Positions 25,824 to 34,149 of a stretch of 64,000 nt of DNA are shown one piece after another. A model generated the notes under the pieces. That model was not told the origin of the DNA, did no database searches, and saw nothing but the letters and a program-made list of their open reading frames with translations. The DNA is taken from positions 167,515-231,514 of the forward strand of contig CANMHG010000006.1 in NCBI GenBank assembly GCA_947497585.1, in the 5' to 3' direction. Numbering within the stretch: position 1 is the stretch's first letter; each line of letters begins with the position of its first letter. Source of the DNA: an uncultured Bacillaceae bacterium (GTDB lineage Bacteria > Bacillota > Bacilli > Bacillales > Bacillaceae_L). Position numbers and translations under genes: made by a program.

Positions 25824-26735
25824 GCTATTATCATGCATGAATTGGGATTTTTCTTTTGAAACAAACACATCTAAATGATGGTACAAGTTTACGAACTCTC
25901 CAGGTAATAAGCCACCATACTCACCATCTAGATTTAACTGCATTTTTTCAGTAGGATTTACTTTCACTCGATTTGCTTTTGTGTAAATCACATGTGGATC
26001 ATTTATGTGCTCACCACGTAATGCAAGTGAAGCTATTTTTACAAAATCAGCTAGATTTGCTTTTTTAAGAATGATCAAATCGAACAAACCATCATTCAAA
26101 CGGGAATCAGGAGCTAGTTTTTCAAAGCCACCTACAGAGTTTGTAAGTGATACTAGAAATAACATAATCTCTCCTTCAAACTCTTTGCCATCATACTCAA
26201 TTTCAACGTGAGTAGGTCTAATTGAAGGCAGAATCTCCATTCCCTTCAAATAATATGCTAGTTGACCAAGCATTGTTTTTAATTTGCTAGGTACCTCGTA
26301 CGTTAATTCCGTTAATCGGCCACCACCAGCAATGTTTACGAAATACTTGTCATTCACCCGGCCAATATCGATAGGTTCCGTTATACCTTCTACGATAGCT
26401 CCTACAGCAGTTTCTATCGAGCCGTTTACTCCAATTGCTCGAGCAAAATCATTTGTTGTACCAACTGGAATTACGCCTAACTTTGGTCGATATGGTTGTT
26501 CGGCTAGTCCATTTACAACTTCGTTAATCGTCCCATCACCACCAGCAGCAATGACTACATCGAAGTTTCTCTCAGCTGCAATCCTGGCTGCGTTTGTTGC
26601 GTCCCCAGCACCTGTCGTTGCATGGCATGACGTTTCATAACCTGCTATTTCTAACCGTTGCAGTACATCTGGCAAATGCTTTTTAAAAATCTCTCGTCCT
26701 GATGTCGGATTGTATATAATTCTTGCTCTTTTCAT
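25821..26735 (-). CDS. dgkB: Diacylglycerol kinase DgkB
   Basis: This soluble lipid kinase returns diacylglycerol, produced by lipoteichoic acid synthesis, to phosphatidic acid. The 304-aa protein has the NPTSGRE nucleotide loop at residues 8-14, the GGDGT motif (VIAAGGDGTINEVVNG, near 65-80), GTTNDFAR, and the C-terminal acidic NLDGEYGGLLPG segment. The start MKRARIIYNP at 26735 matches the B. subtilis protein; two ATG codons just upstream overlap the AGGA site. Confidence 0.93.
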   Translation of the reverse strand: MKRARIIYNPTSGREIFKKHLPDVLQRLEIAGYETSCHATTGAGDATNAARIAAERNFDVVIAAGGDGTINEVVNGLAEQPYRPKLGVIPVGTTNDFARAIGVNGSIETAVGAIVEGITEPIDIGRVNDKYFVNIAGGGRLTELTYEVPSKLKTMLGQLAYYLKGMEILPSIRPTHVEIEYDGKEFEGEIMLFLVSLTNSVGGFEKLAPDSRLNDGLFDLIILKKANLADFVKIASLALRGEHINDPHVIYTKANRVKVNPTEKMQLNLDGEYGGLLPGEFVNLYHHLDVFVSKEKSQFMHDNS

Positions 26736-27053
26736 ACCCATCATCCTATTATTTATTTAAATTATATTATGTAATTAAAGACCATTTTCTAAAAATTAGA
26801 CCGCTGACTTTTTTGCCACTATTTAACATCATAGCTTATTTAAACTGTTTAATCAATTTTAGCATAAGGAGCATTACAAATTCCTATTTATAGATTTCCC
26901 CCAAAATCAAACTACCCTTTACTTTCATTTTATGCACCTTGTACTATTCTCTAAACCAATGAAATTCTATTAAGACTATATAACTCTATTTTGTGAAAGT
27001 TTCTTTCTTAACCTGTAAAAAATCTTGATTATTTAGCTAAAAAAAAATTATGA
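26736..27053. other. AT-rich intergenic region without recognisable gene
   Basis: This gap of about 400 bp between the divergent dgkB and yeeN genes has no open frame with a ribosome-binding site and no repeat of the families seen elsewhere. Its right part holds the yeeN promoter and leader. Confidence 0.6.
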
Positions 27054-27116
27054 TATAATAGAATATAGTGTTGTCCAAAAATTAGTTGCTAGCGATATTC
27101 TTTTAAAAGAATCGCT
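27051..27116 (+). promoter_or_regulatory. Extended -10 promoter and leader hairpin of yeeN
   Basis: TGATATAAT (27051-27059) is an extended -10 box with no convincing -35. Downstream, AGCGATATTCTTTT (27091-27104) pairs with AAAAGAATCGCT (27105-27116) with one bulged base and is followed by TATTTT, so the leader can form a terminator-like hairpin 33 nt before the start codon. Confidence 0.55.
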
Positions 27117-27148
27117 TATTTTAGATTAATGGAAAGAGAGTGTTCATT

Positions 27149-27868
27149 GTGGGCCGTAAGTGGAACAATATTAAAGAAAAGAAAGCATCAAAGGATGCAA
27201 ATACTAGTCGAGTTTATTCAAAGTTTGCTTTGGAAATCTATGTAGCAGCAAAATCTGGGGAACCTGATCCAGAATCTAACCAAGCGTTAAAGTTCGTACT
27301 TGAACGTGCTAAGACATACAATGTACCAAGAGTTATTATCGATCGTGCAATCGATAAAGCAAAGGGTGGCTCTGAAGAAAGTTATGATGAACTACGCTAT
27401 GAAGGCTTTGGACCAAGCGGCTCAATGATTATTGTTGATGCTCTAACTAATAATGTAAACCGTACTGCGTCTAATGTACGTGCTGCATTTGGTAAAAATG
27501 GTGGAAATATGGGTGTTAACGGTTCTGTTTCTTATATGTTTGATGCAACAGCAGTTATCGGGATTGAAGGTAAATCTTCAGATGACGTTCTTGAATTGTT
27601 AATGGAAGCTGATGTAGATGTACGTGATATCATTGAGGAAGACGAAGCAGTTATCGTTTATGCTGAACCAGAGCAATTCCATGCTGTACAGGAAGCATTC
27701 AAGTCAGCAGGGATTACTGAGTTCTCTGTTGCAGAATTAACAATGCTTGCTCAAAACGACGTAGCTCTTCCTGAAGATGCACTAGCTCAATTCGAAAAGC
27801 TAATTGATGCACTTGAAGACTTAGAAGATGTTCAACGTGTATACCATAACGTTGATTTAGGTGAATAA
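27149..27868 (+). CDS. yeeN: YebC/PmpR-family protein YeeN
   Basis: The 239-aa protein starts [20 protein letters not shown] and has the full three-domain YebC fold, ending YHNVDLGE. It is nearly the same as B. subtilis YeeN and distinct from the second paralogue that begins with AGHSKW. YebC proteins were described as transcription regulators and more recently as translation factors that ease stalling at proline stretches, so the role is not settled. GTG at 27149, 8 nt behind AGAGAG, is preferred over GTG at 27140. Confidence 0.92.
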   Translation: MGRKWNNIKEKKASKDANTSRVYSKFALEIYVAAKSGEPDPESNQALKFVLERAKTYNVPRVIIDRAIDKAKGGSEESYDELRYEGFGPSGSMIIVDALTNNVNRTASNVRAAFGKNGGNMGVNGSVSYMFDATAVIGIEGKSSDDVLELLMEADVDVRDIIEEDEAVIVYAEPEQFHAVQEAFKSAGITEFSVAELTMLAQNDVALPEDALAQFEKLIDALEDLEDVQRVYHNVDLGE

Positions 27869-27881
27869 AGTAAAAATATTG

Positions 27882-27913
27882 ACAGACCTCTTTTTATAAG
27901 AGGTCTGTTTTTA
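27882..27913 (+). terminator. Rho-independent terminator of yeeN
   Basis: ACAGACCTCT (27882-27891) pairs perfectly with AGAGGTCTGT (27899-27908), followed by TTTTTAA. Confidence 0.93.
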
Positions 27914-27975
27914 ATTACCGAGTTGTAAGGGTACACTACCTTGGTATACATATTCTAGTATGAAGGGGAAGTCCT

Positions 27976-29250
27976 ATGAATGATAAATTAAAACATTTAA
28001 TTATAGGTTTTGTTTTCATCTTACTTCTATTACCATTATCTGTGTCGGCAGATTCAACTCTTATGAAGGCTGCCTATATAAAAGATAATTCTTTATGGAT
28101 AAAGATTAATGAAACAGATAAACAGATTTCTTCTGAAAAAATGCTTGGTTACCCAAAATGGTCATTCGATGGTAAGTGGCTTGCCTATTTAAAAGGTAAG
28201 GCAAGGCCTCTTTTTGAAGGAGAGCTCTGGCTATATAACCTAGAACATGATAAACATTTCAAACTTCATTCTAATAGTAAAAATAACTTCCAGTGGGCAC
28301 CCGCTACAAATAGGATTGCCTATCAAATTAATCCCAAGGAACAGGGAAATGGTTTTCAATCTAAGGGTCAGTTGTACTTGGCTGATGTTAGGACATTAAC
28401 GAACGTTCAGCAAATTTCCTCTACGATTTCAAACTTTTCATGGTTACCTGATGATAGTGGATTTTTAATTTCAACCAAAACTGGAGATCAGCTTGATTCA
28501 GATATAGAACTAACACAAATCTTATTAGAGTCAAATAAAATCCAGCCTTTAGTTTCAATACCAGTTGCTGAAAATGAGTATTTCATATCAACTAGCCCAT
28601 TCAAATGGTCTAAGGACAACGAGTGGATTGCCTTTTTACTCATTCCTACTGCTTCATTGTCGGCTGATTCTAATACTCTTTGTATAGTATCTAAAGACGG
28701 AAAGCTATTTACCAAGGCTGATAAAATGCTAAATCATGATGAGTGGATTCAGTGGTCACCTACCTTTCCATTGTTAGGCACCATTAGCGGGGAAGGACGA
28801 GAGGCTACTAGTAATAAATCTTTAAAACTTCATCACCCACTTTACGTTAAAACTGAGGATTTTACTCCTGCTAATTCTGTAGATCGGGATTTAACGTGGA
28901 TTAATAATGAGGAAATTGTTACTGCAAGGTCCACTGAATCTGCATGGTTAGAAGAAGAGAAGAGACCTTTACCTGCATTGTATAAAGTAAATATTCATAC
29001 GCAGAAACAAACACAACTTACTACTCCTTCGAAGAATGAAGGTGATTTCAGACCTCAGCATACAGGAGAGAAGGTTGTATGGGTGCGTTCCAACCGAGAT
29101 AATGCAAGTATTTGGATATCTGATTCAGAGGGTACTAATCAAAAGGAATGGATATCAAAAATTGATATCGGAAGTTGGTATTATGACAAATGGGATTGGG
29201 AGGAGGTATTTGGCTTGTACATTCCTAGTTTAGCGAAGCTGGCGGACTGA
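27976..29250 (+). CDS. Secreted TolB-like beta-propeller protein, function unknown
   Basis: The 424-aa protein has a signal peptide (hydrophobic 9-23, cleavage after SVSA) and repeated propeller blades with W-S-x-D/W-A type motifs: YPKWSFDGKWLAYLK, FQWAPATNRIAYQ, FSWLPDDSGFLIST, FKWSKDNEWIAFL, IQWSPTFPLLG and a last blade with WVRSNRDNASIWISD. This is a TolB/DPP-IV-like propeller without a catalytic domain, probably a binding or surface protein. Its TGA stop codon is part of a repeat motif (CGGACTGAG) of the array that follows. No recognised partner lies next to it. Confidence 0.7.
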   Translation: MNDKLKHLIIGFVFILLLLPLSVSADSTLMKAAYIKDNSLWIKINETDKQISSEKMLGYPKWSFDGKWLAYLKGKARPLFEGELWLYNLEHDKHFKLHSNSKNNFQWAPATNRIAYQINPKEQGNGFQSKGQLYLADVRTLTNVQQISSTISNFSWLPDDSGFLISTKTGDQLDSDIELTQILLESNKIQPLVSIPVAENEYFISTSPFKWSKDNEWIAFLLIPTASLSADSNTLCIVSKDGKLFTKADKMLNHDEWIQWSPTFPLLGTISGEGREATSNKSLKLHHPLYVKTEDFTPANSVDRDLTWINNEEIVTARSTESAWLEEEKRPLPALYKVNIHTQKQTQLTTPSKNEGDFRPQHTGEKVVWVRSNRDNASIWISDSEGTNQKEWISKIDIGSWYYDKWDWEEVFGLYIPSLAKLAD

Positions 29251-29419
29251 GATACCGTTATATTGCTAAAAATCGCGTATTTCCTTACTTTTCGGACTCA
29301 CAGGCCGATATTATTTCAAAAGTTGCCCTTTCATCCACTCTTTTTTGCATATAACGGATTCTCAGTCCACTTTCAGTCTAAATAAGGTCAATTTAATAAA
29401 ATAACAGATTCTGAGTCCG
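29243..29419. repeat. Four-copy CGGACTCA/ATAACGGATT array, two by two in opposite orientation
   Basis: Units begin CGGACTGAGATACCGTTAT (29243) and CGGACTCACAGGCCG (29293), 50 bp apart; the reverse complements ATAACGGATTCTCAGTCC (29351) and ATAACAGATTCTGAGTCCG (29401) follow, again 50 bp apart. Unit one and unit three form a 20-base imperfect inverted repeat. The array fills the gap between convergent genes. Confidence 0.8.
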
Positions 29420-29455
29420 GGAATTGGAAAACTAGCTAAAAGTCTTTACAAAAGT

Positions 29456-29488
29456 AAGTCGAGCCCCACATACGGCTCGACTTTTTAC
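29456..29488. terminator. Terminator between propeller gene and gatB
   Basis: AAGTCGAGCC (29456-29465) pairs with GGCTCGACTT (29474-29483), followed by TTTTT in the plus direction and preceded by a shorter A-run. It can serve both convergent transcripts. Confidence 0.85.
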
Positions 29489-29495
29489 CAACATC

Positions 29496-30926
29496 TTAAC
29501 GCTTATTAATCTCTTCCACTAACACTTTATTAACAACCCCAGGATTCGCCTGCCCCTTCGTTTGCTTCATAACCTGTCCTACTAAGAAGCCAATTGCTTT
29601 GTCTTTTCCATTTTTAAAATCCTCAACCGATTGTGGGTTAGCGTCTAGGATTTCTACAATGATTTTCGTTAAAGCACCCTTATCTGAAATTTGAACGAGT
29701 CCCTTCTCTTTTACAATCGCTTCCGGATCTCCACCATGTTCAACTAATTCTTTAAACACAGTCTTAGCTATTTTCGATGAAATCGTACCATTTTCAATTA
29801 ACTTAATCATTCCTGCCAAAGCTATAGGTGTAAGTGGAACTTCCTCTAACGACTTCTGCTCAGAGTTTAGATACGCCGATACTTCTCCCATAATCCAGTT
29901 TGAAGCTTGCTTTGGCTCTGCACCCGCTTTAACTGTAGCATCAAAAAAGTCAGAGATTTCTTTAGTCAACGTCAAGACATTTGCATCGTATACAGGTAGA
30001 CCAAGCTCTTCCACATAACGTTTTTTACGGGCATCTGGAAGTTCAGGAATGTCAGCACGAACTATCGCTTTCCACTCTTCATCGATATGTAATTCAACTA
30101 AATCAGGTTCCGGAAAATAACGATAGTCATCAGAACCTTCTTTCACACGCATTAGAATCGTCTCTTTTGTATTCTCGTCATAACGACGTGTTTCCTGTTG
30201 AATTACGCCACCCTCAGAAAGAACCTTCTCCTGACGGGCAATTTCATATTCTAGTCCACTTTTAACAAAGGCAAACGAGTTTAAGTTCTTTAACTCTGTC
30301 TTTGTACCAAATTCTTTTTGACCGACAGGACGTAAACTAACATTTGCATCACAGCGTAAGGACCCTTCCTCCATTTTACAGTCAGACACACCAGTATATT
30401 GAATAATAGCCTTTAACTTTTCGAGATAGGCATAAGCTTCCTCAGGTGAGCGCATATCTGGTTCAGAAACAATCTCAACTAACGGTGTTCCTTGTCGGTT
30501 AAAATCAACCAAAGAATAACCATCACCGGTATGCGTTAACTTACCCGCATCTTCTTCGAGGTGCAAACGGGTAATTCCAATCTTCTTCTTTTCGCCATTT
30601 ACTTCAATTTCAATCCAACCATTCTCACCAATCGGTTTATCAAATTGTGAAATTTGGTAAGCTTTAGGATTATCAGGATAAAAGTAGTTTTTCCGGTCAA
30701 ATTTCGTATCTGTCGCTACCTCACAGTTTAGTGCCATTGAGGCACGCATTCCATATTCAACTGCTGTTTTATTTAGGACAGGCAAGACACCTGGGTAACC
30801 TAAATCAATCACAGAGGTTTGTGTATTTGGTGGTGCACCAAACTCTGTTGGGCTAGCCGAGAATATCTTTGATTTTGTTTTTAATTCCACGTGGACCTCT
30901 AGTCCGATAACTACCTCGTACTTCAT
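29496..30926 (-). CDS. gatB: Aspartyl/glutamyl-tRNA amidotransferase subunit B
   Basis: GatB phosphorylates Glu-tRNA(Gln) (or Asp-tRNA(Asn)) with ATP and receives ammonia from GatA. The 476-aa protein begins [15 protein letters not shown] and includes the [11 protein letters not shown] and RYFPEPDL motifs, with the C-terminal helical and tail domain (YqeY-like) that binds the tRNA elbow. Length is normal. It is the last gene of gatC-gatA-gatB. Confidence 0.96.
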   Translation of the reverse strand: MKYEVVIGLEVHVELKTKSKIFSASPTEFGAPPNTQTSVIDLGYPGVLPVLNKTAVEYGMRASMALNCEVATDTKFDRKNYFYPDNPKAYQISQFDKPIGENGWIEIEVNGEKKKIGITRLHLEEDAGKLTHTGDGYSLVDFNRQGTPLVEIVSEPDMRSPEEAYAYLEKLKAIIQYTGVSDCKMEEGSLRCDANVSLRPVGQKEFGTKTELKNLNSFAFVKSGLEYEIARQEKVLSEGGVIQQETRRYDENTKETILMRVKEGSDDYRYFPEPDLVELHIDEEWKAIVRADIPELPDARKKRYVEELGLPVYDANVLTLTKEISDFFDATVKAGAEPKQASNWIMGEVSAYLNSEQKSLEEVPLTPIALAGMIKLIENGTISSKIAKTVFKELVEHGGDPEAIVKEKGLVQISDKGALTKIIVEILDANPQSVEDFKNGKDKAIGFLVGQVMKQTKGQANPGVVNKVLVEEINKR

Positions 30927-30938
30927 CTTTCTCCCCCC

Positions 30939-32396
30939 TTACAATTCTGGTTTAGCTTTATGATGTTCAGTTGCTTGTTCAAATGTATGTGCAACACGGA
31001 ATAAAGTGCTCTCATCGAAATGTTTTCCAATGATTTGTAAGCCTAATGGTAATCCTTTAGAAAATCCACAAGGTACAGAGATTGCGGGTACTCCAGCTAA
31101 GTTCATCGGGATGGTTAAAATATCATTAGCATACATTGTCATTGGGTCCTTTGTATTTTCACCTAACCTAAAAGCATGTGTAGGTGCAGTAGGGCCAATA
31201 ATGACATCAAAGTTCTCAAATACATCCTCAAAGTCTTTCTTAATTAACGTACGCACTTTTTGTGCCTTTTTATAATAAGCATCATAATATCCAGAACTTA
31301 ACGCGAAGGTACCAAGCATGATACGACGCTTAACTTCATCTCCAAAGCCTTCACTCCGAGTTTGTTTATACATTTCAAGTAGACTCTCAGCATTGTCTGT
31401 ACGATGACCGTACCGAACACCATCAAAACGCGCTAGGTTTGCTGAAGCTTCAGATGATGATAATAAATAGTAGGTTGCTAGTGCATATTTTGAGTGTGGT
31501 AAAGATACCTCTTCCCAGGTTGCACCTAATCCTTCGAGTACCTTTAAAGCTTCTAGGACAGATTGGCGAACATCCTCTTTTACCCCTTCTGCAAGATACT
31601 CTTTAGGAACTGCTATTCGTAAACCCTTCACATCTCCTGTCAAAGCAGATAAGTAATCTGGAACATCCACATTGGCTGACGTAGAATCCATTGGATCTAC
31701 TCCTGCAATGGCTTGTAATAAATAGGCATTATCCTCTACATTTCGTGTAATCGGCCCAATAATATCTAAAGACGAAGCAAATGCCACAAGTCCGTAACGA
31801 GATATACGGCCATAGGTAGGTTTTAATCCTACAACCCCACAGAATGATGCAGGCTGTCTAACAGAACCTCCTGTATCTGAACCTAATGAAAATAAAACTT
31901 CTCCTGCAGCGACTGCAGCGGCAGAGCCACCACTTGAACCTCCGGGTACATGCTTAGTATTCCAAGGATTCTTCGTTTTCTTAAAGCCAGAATTTTCGTT
32001 TGAAGAACCCATTGCAAACTCGTCCATGTTAAGTTTACCTATTGTAACAGTCTCCGCATCCTTTAGCTTTTGAACAACTGTTGCATCATAAATTGGATCA
32101 AAGTTCTCAAGAATTTTGCTTGCACAAGTAGTTCGCAACCCTTTTGTGACAATATTATCCTTAATTCCAATCGGCATCCCAAAAAGCAGGCCGAACTCAT
32201 CTTTATTACCTAGCGCTTCATCTAATGTGTTAGCGTACTTCATTGCGTTTTCTTCATCTAAAGTTAAAAAAGCTTCTATTTTATGGTCAACCTCATTTAT
32301 TCGTTTAAAGGATTCGTGAACAAGATCAGATACACGAATCTCCTTCTTATGTAAAAATTGATGAAGTTCTGAAATTTTATAGTCAAATAGTGACAT
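30939..32396 (-). CDS. gatA: Aspartyl/glutamyl-tRNA amidotransferase subunit A
   Basis: GatA is the glutamine amidase that supplies ammonia to GatB. The 485-aa amidase-signature protein shows the Ser-cisSer-Lys triad: Lys in GIKDNIV near 79, Ser in [11 protein letters not shown] near 154 and Ser in [10 protein letters not shown] near 178. It is 14 bp from gatC and 12 bp from gatB, so the three are one operon. Confidence 0.97.
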   Translation of the reverse strand: MSLFDYKISELHQFLHKKEIRVSDLVHESFKRINEVDHKIEAFLTLDEENAMKYANTLDEALGNKDEFGLLFGMPIGIKDNIVTKGLRTTCASKILENFDPIYDATVVQKLKDAETVTIGKLNMDEFAMGSSNENSGFKKTKNPWNTKHVPGGSSGGSAAAVAAGEVLFSLGSDTGGSVRQPASFCGVVGLKPTYGRISRYGLVAFASSLDIIGPITRNVEDNAYLLQAIAGVDPMDSTSANVDVPDYLSALTGDVKGLRIAVPKEYLAEGVKEDVRQSVLEALKVLEGLGATWEEVSLPHSKYALATYYLLSSSEASANLARFDGVRYGHRTDNAESLLEMYKQTRSEGFGDEVKRRIMLGTFALSSGYYDAYYKKAQKVRTLIKKDFEDVFENFDVIIGPTAPTHAFRLGENTKDPMTMYANDILTIPMNLAGVPAISVPCGFSKGLPLGLQIIGKHFDESTLFRVAHTFEQATEHHKAKPEL

Positions 32397-32410
32397 ACAC
32401 TAAGCTCCCC

Positions 32411-32701
32411 CTATTCAATAATTGACGGAACACGTATATGTCCATCCTTTGAGTCTGGTGCATTTTTCAGCACTTCATTCAGTGGCAAACCTTTTTTAGG
32501 CTCGTCCTCTCGCAAAACATTTTTCATTTTAAGCACATGCGTAGTAGGCAAAATATTATCTGTGTTTACCTCATTTAATTGTTCAGCATACGTTATAATC
32601 TCATCTAATTGTTTTTTAAAATTATTTGCTTCCTCTTCCGTTATTGCTAATCTTGCTAAATTAGCTACATGCTTAACTTGGTCAATTGAAATTCTACTCA
32701 A
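32411..32701 (-). CDS. gatC: Aspartyl/glutamyl-tRNA amidotransferase subunit C
   Basis: GatC is a 96-aa belt that holds GatA and GatB together. The sequence runs [17 protein letters not shown] to [11 protein letters not shown], as in B. subtilis. The TTG at 32701 is the likely start, since it gives the family N-terminus (MSRISI) behind GGTGGAG; the ATG at 32716 would put the ribosome-binding site inside the gene. Confidence 0.93.
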   Translation of the reverse strand: MSRISIDQVKHVANLARLAITEEEANNFKKQLDEIITYAEQLNEVNTDNILPTTHVLKMKNVLREDEPKKGLPLNEVLKNAPDSKDGHIRVPSIIE

Positions 32702-32807
32702 CCGCTCCACCCCCATAAAAGTCGTCCGTTAATTATTCTGATAATATCAAAGTATAAAGCATTAAAGCAACCGGTGTGTTTAATTCTTCTCAACCATGCT
32801 AGCTAAA

Positions 32808-32816
32808 TGGTATAAT
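32808..32816 (+). promoter_or_regulatory. Extended -10 promoter of the FMN riboswitch-ribB unit
   Basis: TGGTATAAT (32808-32816) has a perfect -10 hexamer and the TGn extension; the -35 is weak. The first transcribed base would be about 12-15 nt before the aptamer. Confidence 0.6.
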
Positions 32817-32835
32817 CTTACATGAATTGAATACA

Positions 32836-32975
32836 ACCTTCGGGGCATGGTGAAATTCCTGACCGGCGGTGATAGCTATATAGCTTAAGCCCGCGACTCA
32901 TTGTAATGTAAATTTTTTCAATGACTGACTTAGTGCAACTCTAAGGCCGACGGTATAGTCCGGATGGGAGAAGGT
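32836..32975 (+). promoter_or_regulatory. FMN riboswitch (RFN element)
   Basis: The RFN consensus is visible: P1 ACCTTC (32836-32841) / GAAGGT (32970-32975), TTCGGGGCA near the start, TTCCTGACCGGCGGTGATAG, AGCCCGCGA, TTAGTGCAACTCTAAGGCCGACGGTATAGTCCGGATGGGAGAAGG in pieces. It senses FMN and controls the downstream ribB. Confidence 0.96.
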
Positions 32976-33032
32976 AGATGAGTCTTTTTGTAGAGATTTT
33001 TTAAAAATCTAATACAATAGGCTTATTTCTGT

Positions 33033-33070
33033 ATGCCCTAACTAGATGTATAGTTAGGCATTTTCTTTTT
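33033..33070 (+). terminator. Expression-platform terminator of the FMN riboswitch
   Basis: ATGCCCTAAC (33033-33042) pairs with GTTAGGCAT (33053-33061) with one bulge and is followed by TTTCTTTTT. When FMN is bound this hairpin should stop transcription before ribB. Confidence 0.85.
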
Positions 33071-33114
33071 CCGGTTGTAGGATATTCAAAAATCTATTTT
33101 ATGGAGGTTTTTGA

Positions 33115-33747
33115 ATGACAAAGACAGCTGTTAGTCGTGTTGAAATGGCGATTGAAGAAGTAAAGAAAGGAAATATGGTCATCATTCAGGATGATGAAAG
33201 CCGTGAGAATGAGGGAGACCTCGTCATGGCTGCTGAAAAAGTAACCGGTGAACAAATTAACTTTATAGCTACTTATGGAAAAGGGTTAATCTGTACACCA
33301 ATGCTTGAGGATCGCTTAAACTACTTGAATCTGCCACAGATGGTGGAAGAAAATGAGGAATCCTTACGAACAGCTTTTACTATATCAGTAGATGCGAAGG
33401 AAGGAATTACAACTGGTATTTCTGCGTATGAGAGAGCACATACGATTCTAAAGTTAATTAACTCTAATGCCTCTCCCCAGGATTTTGTAAGGCCAGGGCA
33501 CGTATTTCCACTAAAAGCTAGGAGCAATGGTGTATTAGATCGAAGAGGTCAGACTGAGGCATCCATTGATTTGATGAGATTAGCAGGTCTTTATCCGGCT
33601 GCCGTTATTTGTGAGATTATGGGAGATGACGGGCATATGGCACGGAGAAGAGATTTAGAGGAATTTGCAGGTAAGCATAATTTAACACTAATAACAGTAC
33701 AGGATTTAGTTGATTATCGGGTGAAACACGGGTATTTAAACTGGTAA
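33115..33747 (+). CDS. ribB: Stand-alone 3,4-dihydroxy-2-butanone-4-phosphate synthase
   Basis: RibB converts ribulose-5-phosphate into the four-carbon precursor of riboflavin plus formate. The 210-aa protein has the Mg-binding DDESRENEGDLVMAA near residue 31 and the RPGHVFPL / RRGQTEASIDLMRLAG active-site region. In B. subtilis this activity is the N-terminal half of the fused RibBA protein; here it is a separate gene with no GTP cyclohydrolase II domain and no other rib gene adjacent. It is controlled by its own FMN riboswitch. ATG behind TGGAGG. Confidence 0.94.
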   Translation: MTKTAVSRVEMAIEEVKKGNMVIIQDDESRENEGDLVMAAEKVTGEQINFIATYGKGLICTPMLEDRLNYLNLPQMVEENEESLRTAFTISVDAKEGITTGISAYERAHTILKLINSNASPQDFVRPGHVFPLKARSNGVLDRRGQTEASIDLMRLAGLYPAAVICEIMGDDGHMARRRDLEEFAGKHNLTLITVQDLVDYRVKHGYLNW

Positions 33748-33766
33748 TCTAGATATTATCGCACGG

Positions 33767-33795
33767 GCATGAGCATTAAGGTGCTCGTGCTTTTG
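33767..33795 (+). terminator. Terminator of ribB
   Basis: GCATGAGCA (33767-33775) pairs with TGCTCGTGC (33782-33790) with one G-U pair, followed by TTTTG. Confidence 0.75.
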
Positions 33796-33830
33796 TGTTA
33801 TTTGATTGTATAGATATTGGGTGAGTTGGT

Positions 33831-33952
33831 TTGGCTTGAATATTTTAAGTTTGGCCCGATTTTATATCATTTCCGCCCGATTCTTCACTGGTTTGGCCCG
33901 ATTTCAACCTCTTTCGGCCCGATTATTCATCATTTGGCCCGAATCTCTCTTA
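33831..33952. repeat. Helically phased TTTGGCCCGATT array (six units, 20-21 bp period)
   Basis: The core CCCGA starts at 33855, 33876, 33897, 33918 and 33938, that is 21, 21, 21 and 20 bp apart; a degenerate CTTGA at 33835 adds a unit 20 bp before. Conserved bases are TTYGGCCCGATT with 8-9 variable bases between. The array lies between the ribB terminator and the end of putP. Nothing else is recognised up to the putP terminator. Confidence 0.85.
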
Positions 33953-34110
33953 TTCAACTTTTTTTCTTCTTCATTTTAACTTGACTCAACTTATTCTATA
34001 TGTACTTTTATCTATATTTCCTTGTATACAGGACCAAACCCTAAGCTATTTCACTTAGATTATAGAGAAATTCATCCATTCTAAGTTTCTTAATCTCTTA
34101 ATCTCAAAAA

Positions 34111-34144
34111 AAAGACCTACTTGTAAATAAACAAGTAGGTCTTT
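34111..34144 (-). terminator. Terminator of putP
   Basis: AAAGACCTACTTGT (34111-34124) pairs perfectly with ACAAGTAGGTCTTT (34131-34144); on the minus strand a T-run follows. Confidence 0.93.
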
Positions 34145-34149
34145 TAGTA

